Assembly: GCF_024347635.1 (NCBI RefSeq)
Contig: NZ_AP025511.1
Location: forward strand, 806,001 to 870,000
Length of the DNA stretch: 64,000 nt
Reading direction: 5' to 3'
Source: Vibrio tasmaniensis
Lineage (GTDB): Bacteria > Pseudomonadota > Gammaproteobacteria > Enterobacterales > Vibrionaceae
Part shown: in pieces, positions 44,215 to 53,887 of the stretch
Position numbering within the stretch: the stretch's first letter is position 1
Layout of the letters: the number at the start of each line of letters is the position of its first letter
Made by a program: the position numbers and the translations under genes
Notes under the pieces: generated by a model
Told to the model about the DNA's origin: nothing
The model's input: only the letters and a program-made list of their open reading frames with translations
Databases searched by the model: none

Positions 44215-45735
44215 ATGATTTACGCACAGCCGGGTAGTGATAACGCAGTGGTTAACTTTAAAGCGCAATACGATAACTTTATCGGTGGCGAGTGGGTGAA
44301 GCCTGTCAGCGGCGAGTATTTTGATAACACTTCCCCAGTGAATGGTCAGGTGTATTGCCAAGTCGCGCGCTCAACAGAGGCGGACATTAGCTTGGCACTC
44401 GATGCGGCGCACGCAGCTCGTGCAAGTTGGGCGGCGACTAGTGTGACAGAACGTTCGAACATCCTGCTTAAAATTGCCGACCGCATTGAAGCGAACCTAG
44501 AAGAAATCGCAGTCGCCGAGACGTGGGAAAACGGCAAGCCTGTACGAGAAACTCTGGCGGCAGATATCCCTTTGGTTGTTGATCACTTTCGTTACTTTGC
44601 GGGTTGTATCCGAGCACAAGAAGGCAGCGCAGCTGAGCTCGATTCAAACACCGCGAGTTACCACTTCCCAGAACCTATTGGTGTGGTGGGGCAGATCATT
44701 CCTTGGAACTTCCCGATTCTAATGGCGGCTTGGAAGTTAGCACCTGCGCTAGCGGCGGGTTGTTGTGTGGTGATGAAGCCCGCCGAGCAAACACCGACAT
44801 CGATTTTGGTGATGATGGAGAAGATCGCTGATCTTCTACCAGCAGGCGTGGTCAACATCGTGAATGGTTTTGGTAGCGAAGCGGGTCAAGCGTTAGCAAC
44901 CAGCGATCGTTTGGCGAAGCTAGCTTTTACCGGTTCGACAGAAGTCGGCCACCACATCCTGAAATGTGCGGCTGAAAGCTTGATTCCGTCAACGGTAGAG
45001 CTTGGCGGTAAGTCTCCAAATATCTACTTCCCAGATATCTTTAACCATGAAGACGAATACCTCGATAAGTGTGTCGAAGGTATGTTGCTGGCGTTCTTCA
45101 ACCAAGGTGAAGTGTGTACTTGTCCATCACGTGTGTTGATTCATGAATCGGTATACGACAAGTTCATCGCCAAGGTGGTCGAGCGTGCTCAAACTATTAA
45201 ACAAGGTAACCCGCTAGATACCGATACGCAGGTTGGCGCACAAGCGTCAAAAGAGCAGTTTGATAAGATCTTGAGCTACCTAGAAATCGGTCGTCAAGAA
45301 GGTGCGAAAGTGCTAACCGGTGGTGAAATCGCGCAGCAACCAGATGATCTCGGCAACGGTTACTACATTCAGCCAACCATGCTGGAAGGGCACAACAAGA
45401 TGCGTGTATTCCAAGAGGAGATCTTTGGTCCTGTTATCGCGGTGACGACGTTTAAAGACGAAGCTGAAGCGCTAGAGATCGCTAATGACACCGAGTATGG
45501 CTTAGGTGCTGGCGTGTGGACGCGTGATGCAAACCTAGCGTATCGCATGGGTCGCAACATCGAAGCGGGGCGTATTTGGGTGAACTGCTATCATGCTTAC
45601 CCAGCACACGCGGCTTTCGGTGGTTACAAGAAATCGGGCATTGGCCGTGAGACACACAAGATGATGCTCGATCACTACCAAAATACTAAGAACCTGTTGA
45701 TCAGTTACGATACTAATCCGTTAGGCTTCTTCTAA
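44215..45735 (+). CDS. aldB: Aldehyde dehydrogenase AldB
   Basis: A 506-residue NAD(P)-dependent aldehyde dehydrogenase that oxidises acetaldehyde and similar aldehydes to acids. It agrees closely with E. coli AldB over its length as I recall it: KAQYDNFIGGEWVKPVSGEY, PIGVVGQIIPWNFPILMA, ELGGKSPNIYFPDI, catalytic Cys301 in NQGEVCTCPSR, and the C-terminal YPAHAAFGGYKKSGIGRETH. Its position opposite an AcoR-type activator and behind a -24/-12 promoter indicates substrate-induced expression. A terminator follows 96 bp after the stop. Confidence 0.93.
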   Translation: MIYAQPGSDNAVVNFKAQYDNFIGGEWVKPVSGEYFDNTSPVNGQVYCQVARSTEADISLALDAAHAARASWAATSVTERSNILLKIADRIEANLEEIAVAETWENGKPVRETLAADIPLVVDHFRYFAGCIRAQEGSAAELDSNTASYHFPEPIGVVGQIIPWNFPILMAAWKLAPALAAGCCVVMKPAEQTPTSILVMMEKIADLLPAGVVNIVNGFGSEAGQALATSDRLAKLAFTGSTEVGHHILKCAAESLIPSTVELGGKSPNIYFPDIFNHEDEYLDKCVEGMLLAFFNQGEVCTCPSRVLIHESVYDKFIAKVVERAQTIKQGNPLDTDTQVGAQASKEQFDKILSYLEIGRQEGAKVLTGGEIAQQPDDLGNGYYIQPTMLEGHNKMRVFQEEIFGPVIAVTTFKDEAEALEIANDTEYGLGAGVWTRDANLAYRMGRNIEAGRIWVNCYHAYPAHAAFGGYKKSGIGRETHKMMLDHYQNTKNLLISYDTNPLGFF

Positions 45736-45830
45736 TACAGGTTCGTTCTAAAAGTATGAGAATCAATCATGGGTACAAAGAATAACTAACAACGCAGTTG
45801 GCTTAATTAAGAAAACAAAAGCTAGAAACC

Positions 45831-45864
45831 AAAACGCCCAATTCAATTGAGTTGGGCGTTTTTA
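45831..45864. terminator. Bidirectional terminator after aldB
   Basis: AAAACGCCCAA and TTGGGCGTTTTT form the stem. It is shared with the convergent Nudix gene. Confidence 0.88.
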
Positions 45865-45877
45865 TATCTGAATCGCT

Positions 45878-46615
45878 CTAGCTTTGCGAAAAGAAGATTT
45901 CGGGCTTGTGGGTTGGGCCTGAATTACCTTCTAGCTGAGTAAGCTCTAACCCTTGTTTCCCTATCAGAGAACCGACTAATTGGCGGTTAAACGGGTAACT
46001 GTCAGGGTTGTTAATGTACTCTTCAACATCAACCCATTTAGCCTCTGCAATTTCATCGGTGTCTTGAATCGCGATATCTTGAGTTTGAGCGATAAGGTGA
46101 CAAATAAAGTAGAGATTCGATTTACCGAATTGATACGGGTGTCTTGTCGCCATGCCAACCACAGAAACGAACGTTGCCTCGATACCGGTTTCTTCCAAGG
46201 TTTCCCGAACAACCGATTCCTCAATACCTTCACCCAACTCAATATGGCCGCCAGGTAACTTGTAGCCAGTCATACCGTGCTCTTTAATCATCAGCACTTG
46301 GTTGTGTTCGTTGGTGATCAACGCGCCAGCACCCAAGGTGTGGGTAGGGATGAAAGGCACAAACTCTACAATCTCGGATTTGTGGATCAGTGTAATTTCG
46401 TCTTCCAAACAGTTGTGAAATACAAAGCCAAGCCCAGTCGCCACCGGAATAAGGTGCGAGAGAGAAATAGGTAAACTAATCCAAATGATGCCTTTGTTAT
46501 TCTGCTTAGAAAATTCGGTGATCTCGCTGAGTTCGGCATTGAATGAGTCAGCATCGTGAGGGGAGGTTGCTGGGTCGATGATGATGCCGTTAAATTTGTC
46601 GAGCGTAAATTCCAC
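45878..46615 (-). CDS. Nudix hydrolase with N-terminal extension (NUDT6-like)
   Basis: A 245-residue pyrophosphohydrolase. The Nudix box is intact in GGHIELGEGIEESVVRETLE with EETGI (GX5EX7REUXEEXGU). An N-terminal domain of about 90 residues resembles the pre-Nudix domain of NUDT6-like proteins. It cleaves a nucleoside diphosphate linked to another moiety; substrate unknown. The start is GTG at 46615 after AAGGATC. Confidence 0.88.
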   Translation of the reverse strand: MEFTLDKFNGIIIDPATSPHDADSFNAELSEITEFSKQNNKGIIWISLPISLSHLIPVATGLGFVFHNCLEDEITLIHKSEIVEFVPFIPTHTLGAGALITNEHNQVLMIKEHGMTGYKLPGGHIELGEGIEESVVRETLEETGIEATFVSVVGMATRHPYQFGKSNLYFICHLIAQTQDIAIQDTDEIAEAKWVDVEEYINNPDSYPFNRQLVGSLIGKQGLELTQLEGNSGPTHKPEIFFSQS

Positions 46616-46831
46616 GAGTGATCCTTTATTATTTTTGATTTATAGGGAGTCGAGCATAACCTGAGCTTATAACATCTTAAGGGCTTATAACACCTATGCG
46701 GCTTGCGACATTTAGATTGTTTTTATCACCTTGAGAGAAAGGGCAGTCGCGGGTGAAAGTGGAAAAAAGAGAATAAGAGGATAAGAGGAGCGTGAAAGCA
46801 GGCGGCTTGAAACAAAAATTACGCTAGAAAC

Positions 46832-46864
46832 AAAAACTGCGCTTGGAAGCCAAAGCGCAGTTTT
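46832..46864 (-). terminator. Terminator of the gene at 46892
   Basis: On the minus strand AAAACTGCGCTT and AAGCGCAGTTTTT form a strong stem with a T tract. Confidence 0.85.
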
Positions 46865-46891
46865 AGAAATGAGGTTTATTGCTGCTTGATC

Positions 46892-47293
46892 TTAGCGGAC
46901 ATAGTTAGCATCAACACTTACATACAAGTGTTGCAGTTTGCCGTCGGCCTTTTGGATCCACAGATCATTGGTGTAACTCTCGATCTTACCGTTAACCGTT
47001 AAGTTGAATGTATTCTCGTCGAATTCGCCAAGCTTCACGAACTGGTCTGTGGTAATCAGGAACGGGTCCATGTCGTCCACGCCAACCACATCTGAAATCA
47101 CATAGTAGTGGTAAGTCAGCGGCTTGCTTGCATCATTCGGGTTACTGCGATATGCCACAAGCTTGAATGGTTCCGTTAATGGAAGGTCGAGCGTTTGCTT
47201 GTCCATGATCGCTGGAGTCGGGATAAACAGCCAAGCGGTAAACAGACCGCTTAATAAAACCATCAGGAAGAAAAGAGTCTTAATTGCTTTCAT
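46892..47293 (-). CDS. Membrane-anchored hypothetical protein, 133 residues
   Basis: Not recognised. One N-terminal hydrophobic helix (TLFFLMVLLSGLFTAWLFI) would anchor it, leaving a periplasmic domain of about 105 residues rich in beta-strand-like segments (FKLVAYRSNPND, YHYYVISDVVGVDD, LQHLYVSVDANYV). No cysteines or lipobox. The ATG at 47293 follows AAGG; a TTG upstream is unlikely. Monocistronic with its own terminator. Confidence 0.65.
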   Translation of the reverse strand: MKAIKTLFFLMVLLSGLFTAWLFIPTPAIMDKQTLDLPLTEPFKLVAYRSNPNDASKPLTYHYYVISDVVGVDDMDPFLITTDQFVKLGEFDENTFNLTVNGKIESYTNDLWIQKADGKLQHLYVSVDANYVR

Positions 47294-47515
47294 AGCAACC
47301 TTCAAAATAGGTGATGTTGAAGACGCTATGGTAACAGGTTTGATTTGCTGATTGTAAGAGTATGAATAAGTGAAGGCGACACCTGTCTGTTAGGAAACTT
47401 GAACGAATTGACACACTGTTCATAACTTACCGTTTTAAATCTTAGCTTACTACTCTATGCCCTCTCTGCATGCAACCCTCAGTTTTGATTGATGAATGTA
47501 AGCAAACAGCAGGCA

Positions 47516-47555
47516 CAAAAAAGCCCACACCTCACGCTTTTGCAAGGTGTGGGCT
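47516..47555 (-). terminator. Terminator of the frmA-fghA operon
   Basis: On the minus strand GCCCACACCT and AGGTGTGGGC form a ten-base-pair stem, followed by TTTTTTG. Confidence 0.88.
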
Positions 47556-47567
47556 AAATAGGTGTGA

Positions 47568-48407
47568 CTATTTGTTTAGGTAAGCAGCGTGGAACTCAAT
47601 GTGCTCATCAATAAAGCTAGAGATGAAGAAGTAGCTGTGATCGTAACCTGGCTGCATACGCAACTCTAAATCGGCATTGGTTACCTTAGCCGCTTCGACT
47701 AATTGTTCAGGCTTAAGCTGCTCAATCAGGAAGTTATCGGCTTCGCCTTGGTCAACCAACATTGGCAGTTTAGTGCCTTTGGTTTTTAGAAGCTCAGAGG
47801 CATCGTAGTGCTTCCACTCTTCAATATCTAAGCCTAGATATTGGTTGAATGCTTTTTGTCCCCAAGGGCATTGCATTGGGTTGGTGATTGGGCTGAATGC
47901 GGAGATAGAACGGTAGCTATCTTCGTTTTTGATACCAATCGTTAGGGCACCGTGTCCGCCCATGCTGTGACCAGAAATTGATTTCACTGATGTTACAGGG
48001 AAGAACGATTCAATCAGCGCTGGGAGCTCTGTTACCACGTAATCGTACATGTGGTAATGGCTGTCCCATGGTGCTTGAGTGGCATTCACATAGAAGCCTG
48101 CACCTTGGCCGAGATCGTAGCTTTCATCGTCGGCAACGCCTTCGCCGCGTGGGCTTGTATCAGGGGCAACAATGGCAATGCCTTGCTCAGCCGCAGCTTT
48201 GAACGCGCCGGCTTTTTGCATGAAGTTTTCATCGGTACAGGTTAAGCCTGATAACCAATACAAAACAGGAACTGGGTTTTCTTTGCTTGCGTTAGGTGGC
48301 AAGAAAATCGCAAAACGCATGTTGCAGTCAAGCGTTGCAGAAAAGTGGGTGTATTGTTTGTGCCAACCACCAGCAACCTTTGCTTGGCTAATGTTTTCGA
48401 TTGTCAT
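47568..48407 (-). CDS. fghA: S-formylglutathione hydrolase
   Basis: A 279-residue esterase of the alpha/beta hydrolase fold that releases formate and glutathione in formaldehyde detoxification. The nucleophile Ser is in KSISGHSMGGHGALTI; the late Asp and His regions (LVDQGEADNFL and PGYDHSYFFISSF) are present, as is the early PVLYWLSGLTCTDENF strand typical of FghA/esterase D. The ATG at 48407 follows CGGAG. It lies about 150 bp downstream of frmA and completes the pathway with it. Confidence 0.93.
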   Translation of the reverse strand: MTIENISQAKVAGGWHKQYTHFSATLDCNMRFAIFLPPNASKENPVPVLYWLSGLTCTDENFMQKAGAFKAAAEQGIAIVAPDTSPRGEGVADDESYDLGQGAGFYVNATQAPWDSHYHMYDYVVTELPALIESFFPVTSVKSISGHSMGGHGALTIGIKNEDSYRSISAFSPITNPMQCPWGQKAFNQYLGLDIEEWKHYDASELLKTKGTKLPMLVDQGEADNFLIEQLKPEQLVEAAKVTNADLELRMQPGYDHSYFFISSFIDEHIEFHAAYLNK

Positions 48408-48466
48408 CTATGGTGCTCCGTTAGGTTGATGGTTTTGGGAGTAAATTTGTCTATATCACTTAAAGT

Positions 48467-48496
48467 TTCACCACCCACCGGGCAGGAGGTGGTGAA
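48467..48496. repeat. Intercistronic stem-loop between frmA and fghA
   Basis: TTCACCACC and GGTGGTGAA form a nine-base-pair stem with a loop of about twelve bases. There is no T tract, so it may stabilise or attenuate the frmA-fghA message. Confidence 0.6.
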
Positions 48497-48560
48497 GACA
48501 GTTTGTTGCTTTTCATTTATAGCTTTGGCCTCGACACCTAAGTATCGAGACCAAGGAGAA

Positions 48561-49709
48561 TTACTTATCCATGTGTAGAACAGTACGGATAGATTCACCT
48601 TTGTGCATTAGGTCGAATGCTTCGTTTACGTCTTGCAGACCCATAGTGTGAGTGATGAACTCTTGAAGACCAAACTCACCCGCCATGTAACGGTTAACGA
48701 TTTCTGGAAGCTCAGAGCGGCCTTTAACACCACCGAAAGCAGAACCACGCCATACTCGACCAGTCACTAGTTGGAATGGACGAGTTGCGATCTCTTGGCC
48801 TGCACCTGCAACACCAATGATTACTGATTCGCCCCAACCTTTGTGACAGCACTCAAGTGCTTGACGCATCACGTTTACGTTACCAATACACTCGAAAGAG
48901 TACTCAACACCACCGTCTGTCATCTCAACGATAACGTCTTGGATTGGCTTGTCGAATTTAGTTGGGTTGATGCAGTCGGTCGCGCCAAGCTGTTTTGCTA
49001 GCTCGAATTTGCTCTCGTTGATATCTACACCGATGATGCGGTCAGCACCAGCCATGCGAGCACCAATGATTGCAGAAAGACCGATACCGCCAAGGCCGAA
49101 TACAGCAACGTTGTCGCCTTTTTCAACTTTAGCTGTGTTCAGTACCGCGCCCATACCCGTAGTTACACCACAACCTAGAAGACAAACTTCTTCAAGCGGT
49201 GCTTCTTTGCTTACTTTTGCTAGTGAGATTTCTGGAAGTACTGTGTACTCAGAGAAAGTAGAGCAACCCATGTAATGGAAAATCGTTTCGCCATTGATAG
49301 AGAAGCGGCTTGTACCGTCTGGCATTAGGCCTTTACCTTGCGTTTCACGAACCGCTTGGCATAGGTTAGTTTTACCAGATTTACAGAATTTACATTCGCC
49401 ACATTCAGCGGTGTAAAGTGGGATAACGTGGTCGCCAATCTCAACACTGGTAACGCCTTCGCCGATCATCTCAACGATACCGCCACCTTCGTGACCAAGG
49501 ATTGAAGGGAAGATACCTTCTGGATCGTCACCTGATAATGTGAATGCGTCAGTGTGACAAACACCAGTAGCAACGATGCGAACTAGAACCTCACCAGCTT
49601 TAGGAAGTTGTACATCAACTTCTTCCATTTTTAGTGGCTCGCCAGCTGCCCATGCAACCATTGCTTTTGATTTGATATGAGTTTGACCAGGTTTAATTTC
49701 GATTGTCAT
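48561..49709 (-). CDS. frmA: S-(hydroxymethyl)glutathione dehydrogenase (class III alcohol dehydrogenase)
   Basis: A 382-residue zinc enzyme that oxidises the glutathione adduct of formaldehyde with NAD; class III enzymes also reduce S-nitrosoglutathione. Catalytic zinc ligands are in ATGVCHTDAFTLSG and LGHEGGG, with the Cys later in LLGCGVTTG. The structural zinc site is ECGECKFCKSGKTNLC, and the NAD fold shows VFGLGGIGLSAIIGA. The ATG at 49709 follows AGGAAA. First gene of the operon with fghA. Confidence 0.95.
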   Translation of the reverse strand: MTIEIKPGQTHIKSKAMVAWAAGEPLKMEEVDVQLPKAGEVLVRIVATGVCHTDAFTLSGDDPEGIFPSILGHEGGGIVEMIGEGVTSVEIGDHVIPLYTAECGECKFCKSGKTNLCQAVRETQGKGLMPDGTSRFSINGETIFHYMGCSTFSEYTVLPEISLAKVSKEAPLEEVCLLGCGVTTGMGAVLNTAKVEKGDNVAVFGLGGIGLSAIIGARMAGADRIIGVDINESKFELAKQLGATDCINPTKFDKPIQDVIVEMTDGGVEYSFECIGNVNVMRQALECCHKGWGESVIIGVAGAGQEIATRPFQLVTGRVWRGSAFGGVKGRSELPEIVNRYMAGEFGLQEFITHTMGLQDVNEAFDLMHKGESIRTVLHMDK

Positions 49710-50243
49710 TGGATGTTTCCTATATATGTCAGTACAGCGGATAACCGTGCAATTAAATTCAACCCGTTAAGAGTAGTTGAGCTTAATTGTTTCCGCTCTC
49801 TCGTTTTGTTGGAGCTAGTATAGGTGTGAGTATATGTTTTGATAATCCCCTTAAATAGAAAATGATTATTACTTATTTGTAATAATTGGTGTATTCAGAG
49901 GAGTTCGGAGAGGGGGGGATTACTCAGAAAATCTAAGGACACAGTAAACAGGAACTATGTAGGTAAGACATTTATTAGAAACAAATGGGACGTAAGCTTT
50001 CCGCCTATTTTCTCGTTGTAGACTCAAACATGCTTTTATCTGTTGTCTCTCACAGTGAAAACTATGTCTTTAGGTTAAATCTCATAGTATTACAGCTAAG
50101 TTTTCCCTATTAATTATCTGTTTTCAAAGGATAAGCAAGTCGGTCATTTTCAACTGTGAGGATTTTTGGGAAAGACATACTTCCTTATAATTCAGATGTT
50201 TATGGTATAGTAGGAGCAGTCTTCAGATTGGGAACAAAACATA
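49710..50243. other. Intergenic region upstream of frmA and the HEPN-like gene
   Basis: About 530 bp, A+T-rich, with divergent promoters. The only clear structure is the palindrome at 49865-49886; a TATAAT sits near 50186, upstream of the gene at 50244. Confidence 0.4.
49865..49886. promoter_or_regulatory. Palindrome upstream of frmA
   Basis: ATTATTAC and GTAATAAT are perfect arms with a six-base spacer. It lies 155 bp before frmA and could be a LysR- or other-type operator. Confidence 0.35.
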
Positions 50244-51146
50244 ATGGAGTATTACTTCTTCAGCGCTTACCCTAACCAAATTAAACATGAGCTTAGCGAG
50301 CAAGAATTTGTAAGGTACAAGAAAGGTCTTGAAACTTTGCAAAAGATTTATCTATTTGAAGAGCTTCATGATCAGGTTGTTCAGTCTTATACAGATTATA
50401 AAACACATTTGTACCATGCATGTATACAGTTTTCAGGCATGGGACTGATACCTAAGCACATAGCTTATGAATGGAGACTTAAGGCAAACAGACTTTTGTT
50501 AACAACTCTCAATCTGAGCAAGTTGTATTTAGACAAGTGTTATCAACACAAAGCCAATACTTCATTTATAGGTAAATTAACTGGGCAGGATAAAAATCAC
50601 GAAGAATTTAAAGTCTTCAGGAATAAATTGTTTGAGACTAATGATGGCTACGCGGTGGGGGACGAATTGCGGAACTATGTCCAACATCAAGCTATGTTAA
50701 TGGATGTTTTTACATATGGTTTTCACAAAAAGACGATTGTTTTGTATTCATGTGTCGATCAAACGAAGCTGTTAGAATTCATCGAAAGTCGAGATCCGTC
50801 AAAAGCGAAGTTGAAAAGATTGCAAGCCGTTATGGAAGCTAACAGTTATAAAGATAAGGGCTTAGATTTGCATCGAATTCTTGATCAGTTTATCACTGGG
50901 GTTGCGGAGCTTCATCAGTTAAACAGAAGTACATATAGAGATTTGGTCTATGAATCTAATCGTTTTTTAGAGCAAAACCTTTTGAGTCTGTTTCCAGAAT
51001 CTCAAGATAAGGCTATATATGAAGGAAACAAGCGAGTACCGATCAATCACACACGTCTACTAGAAACAATTGAATACATAATGGAAAAGAACTCACACAC
51101 AATAGATCACTCAGCTTTTGATGCTAGTACTTACCCTCCTCAGTAA
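50244..51146 (+). CDS. HEPN-like hypothetical protein, 300 residues
   Basis: Not assigned to a family with certainty. The protein is largely helical and polar, without signal or membrane segment. At about residues 142-148 it has LRNYVQHQ, an R-N-x3-H motif as in HEPN proteins, some of which are RNases in toxin-antitoxin and abortive-infection systems. Other helices (FEELHDQVVQSYTDYKTHL) fit a four-helix bundle. The gene is visibly richer in A and T than its neighbours and uses codons such as AGA, ATA and TTA more often, which suggests recent acquisition. No antitoxin-like partner gene adjoins it. Confidence 0.55.
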   Translation: MEYYFFSAYPNQIKHELSEQEFVRYKKGLETLQKIYLFEELHDQVVQSYTDYKTHLYHACIQFSGMGLIPKHIAYEWRLKANRLLLTTLNLSKLYLDKCYQHKANTSFIGKLTGQDKNHEEFKVFRNKLFETNDGYAVGDELRNYVQHQAMLMDVFTYGFHKKTIVLYSCVDQTKLLEFIESRDPSKAKLKRLQAVMEANSYKDKGLDLHRILDQFITGVAELHQLNRSTYRDLVYESNRFLEQNLLSLFPESQDKAIYEGNKRVPINHTRLLETIEYIMEKNSHTIDHSAFDASTYPPQ

Positions 51147-51294
51147 TCGTAGTGTGTGTTACATAGCCTGGAGAGTGTAAGTTGTAACTATATTTGTAGT
51201 AACCAGTGCCTTATTTGTAATAGGGGATACTGAGATTGGAACAACAATGACTGAGGTAAGTGTTAATAAACTCCTTCAGCCTAAAGGATCTCAT

Positions 51295-52005
51295 TTAAAC
51301 AACCCCCTCACACCCCAACACAGTCACAAACGCATCCAAATATTGCTCGATAGTCAAATCAGCAGACACTGGCGGCAGTTCTACGGTAATACACGGTAGG
51401 CTTCTTTCTTGGCACCATGTGCCGAATGAGCCTGGGGTTTCGTAATCAACGTCTTCGACGAGTGGTAGGTTGAACTGTTTGCCTAGCCAAGAGGCGAGTT
51501 CTGACTGAGTTGGGTCGTCGACCATGGCGAGTGGTTCGTGGAAAGATATGACGAACTTGGGTTGGCGTTGCTCAATGAGGTTGATGAGCGACTGCACTTC
51601 CGGTTCAAGCTGATCGGCTTGCCCCGTTTTTACTTTTACATCTCTGACAGGGGTGTGAGAACTCCAGCGGTAGACGGTGCCGTTTTCTGTCCAGTTTTGA
51701 GTTGGAAAGGCGCGGTTCAGATCGACTTGGTTAGCGTTGGCGCGAGTACCTAGCTGATTGCCATCTGGGTTCATCGACAGAATCACATCGTGTCGTAAGT
51801 TGGCAGCCGGTAAGCTTCTTAGCGCGCAAGACAAACCTGCGATAGAAGCGGTTTCATCGCCGTGTGTGCCTGCTAAAATTAGCCCGCGAGCTTCGCTTTC
51901 GATTTGCGCGGGGAAATAGAGCAAAGGCGCACCCAACACCGACTTTCCATATAACAGCGGCTTTATTGAAAACGCAGCTCTTTCCGTTCTTGGAATTAAA
52001 CTCAC
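51295..52005 (-). CDS. mpaA: Murein tripeptide amidase MpaA
   Basis: A 236-residue zinc carboxypeptidase-fold amidase (M14 group) that cuts the gamma-D-Glu-Dap bond of recycled murein tripeptide. Zinc ligands are in GTHGDETAS and SFHEPLA, and the family strings NPDGNQLGTRANANQVDLNR and YETPGSFGTWC agree with E. coli MpaA as I recall it. The start is a GTG at 52005, six bases after AGGAG, which aligns with the E. coli N terminus; an upstream TTG is not needed. It faces the mppA-like gene. Confidence 0.9.
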   Translation of the reverse strand: MSLIPRTERAAFSIKPLLYGKSVLGAPLLYFPAQIESEARGLILAGTHGDETASIAGLSCALRSLPAANLRHDVILSMNPDGNQLGTRANANQVDLNRAFPTQNWTENGTVYRWSSHTPVRDVKVKTGQADQLEPEVQSLINLIEQRQPKFVISFHEPLAMVDDPTQSELASWLGKQFNLPLVEDVDYETPGSFGTWCQERSLPCITVELPPVSADLTIEQYLDAFVTVLGCEGVV

Positions 52006-52154
52006 CTTAATCTCCTGATTGATCAAGTAGTATCAAAGAGTCACTACTATTTAGATGACCTCTATTAAATAAACCATAGCGTCAAAACTCGTCAACCGTC
52101 GCATTGTTAATTTTATTACTTTGCTTCAAAGATAGGCTAGGAGAGCAAAAAAAC

Positions 52155-53780
52155 ATGGATTTTAAGAAACATTCAACGGCTTTACTCATTTCATCTTTAT
52201 TGACCCCTTTTATCTCAGTGACTGCCGTTGCTGATACCTTACCTGCTGGTGTTTCACTGGCAAAAGACCAACATTTGGTGCGAGCCAATGATGCAGAAGC
52301 TGCGACACTCGATCCGGCAAAGGCAGAAGGCTTGCCTGAAATGCATATTCTACGTGACCTGTTTGAAGGTTTAGTGATCCAAGATCGCGATGGCAATATC
52401 ACCCCAGGTGTTGCGGAATCTTGGGAAACCGAAGACAACCAGACGTTTGTATTCCACTTGCGTAAAGATGCTAAATGGTCGAATGGCGATCCGGTGACGG
52501 CCGATGATTTCGTGTATGCGATAAGACGCGCGGTCGATCCGAAACTCGCTTCGCCGAATGTTTGGTATCTTAAGCTGACTCAAATCAACAACATCGCTGA
52601 TGTGGCAGAAGGTAAGAAGCCCGTTGAAGAGCTCGGTATCTCGGCGGTTGATAAGCACACGGTGAAATTCGAACTCGATAGCAAAGTGCCATACTTTGTG
52701 GCGATGACAGGCCACACTTCAATGATGCCCGTTCACAAGGCTACGCTAGAAAACAGCGATAAGCCGTGGAGCGATCCGAAGCAGTTTGTTGGTAATGGTG
52801 CGTTTGTTTTAGGCGAGTGGGTGGTTAACGAGCGCATTGAACTGGAGAAGAACCCTAACTATTGGGACAGTTCAGATACGCACTTAACCCAAGTGACTTA
52901 CATTCCGTTTGAGAACCAGAATGCGTCGATTAATCGCTATGCGGTGGGCGAGGTCGATATTACGTCTGATGTGCCGACACACATGGCGCAGCAGCTAAAA
53001 ATGAAATATCAAGACGCGTATACAGCGGTACCTTTATTGTGTACTTACTATTACGCGTTCAATACCACGCGCCCTCCGTTTGATGATGCGCGAGTGCGTA
53101 AAGCGGTGTCTTATTCCATGATGCGTAATGTGATTACTAATGGAGTGACTCAAGTAGGTAACTTACCGGCTTATACCTTTGCTCATGAATACACGGCAGG
53201 TTTTGATGCCACTCAACCTGAGTACAGTACATGGATTCAAAGGGAGCGTGACCAAAAGGCGAAAGAGTTGCTGAAAGAAGCCGGATACGATGCTTCTAAC
53301 CCGCTAGATTTTAAATTGCTTTACAACACCAGTGAATCGAATAAGTCGATTGCGGTGGCGATTGCATCCATGCTGAAAAGTAATCTAGGCGCGCAAGTTG
53401 AGTTGGAAAACCAAGAGTGGAAGTCTTACTTAGTATCACGTCGCCAAGGTGATTTTGATGTGATGCGAGCGTCTTGGTGTGGTGACTACAATGAAGCATC
53501 TACCTTCTTGAGCTTATTGCGATCTGAGTCTTCGGGTAACTTTGCTCGTTACAACAACGAAAAGTACGACTCAGCAATGGATAGCGCATTGGCTGCAACT
53601 AATGAGCAAGAACGCCAAGGTTTCTATGACCAAGCGGAGCAGTTACTGGCTGAAGATATGCCGATCGCGCCAATCTACTACTACATGCAAGCTCGCCTAG
53701 TGCGACCAAGTGTCGGTGGGTTTGCCAAGAACAACGTAGAAGGCCGAATCTATTCTAAGGATCTTTATATCAAGCAGTAA
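52155..53780 (+). CDS. mppA: Murein peptide/oligopeptide-binding protein (MppA/OppA family)
   Basis: A 541-residue periplasmic solute-binding protein of the SBP_bac_5 family. The signal peptide runs to about residue 26 (ISSLLTPFISVTAVAD). The family signature EMHILRDLFEGLVIQDRDGN and KWSNGDPVTADDFVYAIRR is clear, as are LLYNTSESNKSIAVAIASM and the EWKSYL...GDFDVMRASW segment. OppA is hard to separate from MppA; the divergent mpaA, as in the E. coli mppA neighbourhood, favours murein tripeptide. It would pass ligand to the Opp permease encoded elsewhere. The ATG at 52155 follows AGGAG. Confidence 0.8.
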   Translation: MDFKKHSTALLISSLLTPFISVTAVADTLPAGVSLAKDQHLVRANDAEAATLDPAKAEGLPEMHILRDLFEGLVIQDRDGNITPGVAESWETEDNQTFVFHLRKDAKWSNGDPVTADDFVYAIRRAVDPKLASPNVWYLKLTQINNIADVAEGKKPVEELGISAVDKHTVKFELDSKVPYFVAMTGHTSMMPVHKATLENSDKPWSDPKQFVGNGAFVLGEWVVNERIELEKNPNYWDSSDTHLTQVTYIPFENQNASINRYAVGEVDITSDVPTHMAQQLKMKYQDAYTAVPLLCTYYYAFNTTRPPFDDARVRKAVSYSMMRNVITNGVTQVGNLPAYTFAHEYTAGFDATQPEYSTWIQRERDQKAKELLKEAGYDASNPLDFKLLYNTSESNKSIAVAIASMLKSNLGAQVELENQEWKSYLVSRRQGDFDVMRASWCGDYNEASTFLSLLRSESSGNFARYNNEKYDSAMDSALAATNEQERQGFYDQAEQLLAEDMPIAPIYYYMQARLVRPSVGGFAKNNVEGRIYSKDLYIKQ

Positions 53781-53805
53781 AAAGCTTTGAACATTATATA
53801 AATAT

Positions 53806-53844
53806 AAAATCCCCATTCGCTGACAAGGCGAATAGGGATTTTAG
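53806..53844. terminator. Bidirectional terminator
   Basis: AAAATCCC..ATTCGC and GCGAAT.GGGATTTT pair with one mismatch or bulge. It serves the convergent mppA-like gene and the PTS operon. Confidence 0.7.
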
Positions 53845-53887
53845 TTACTAGGGGGTAGTAATTTTATCTTCTAACTTGTTTCAGGTT

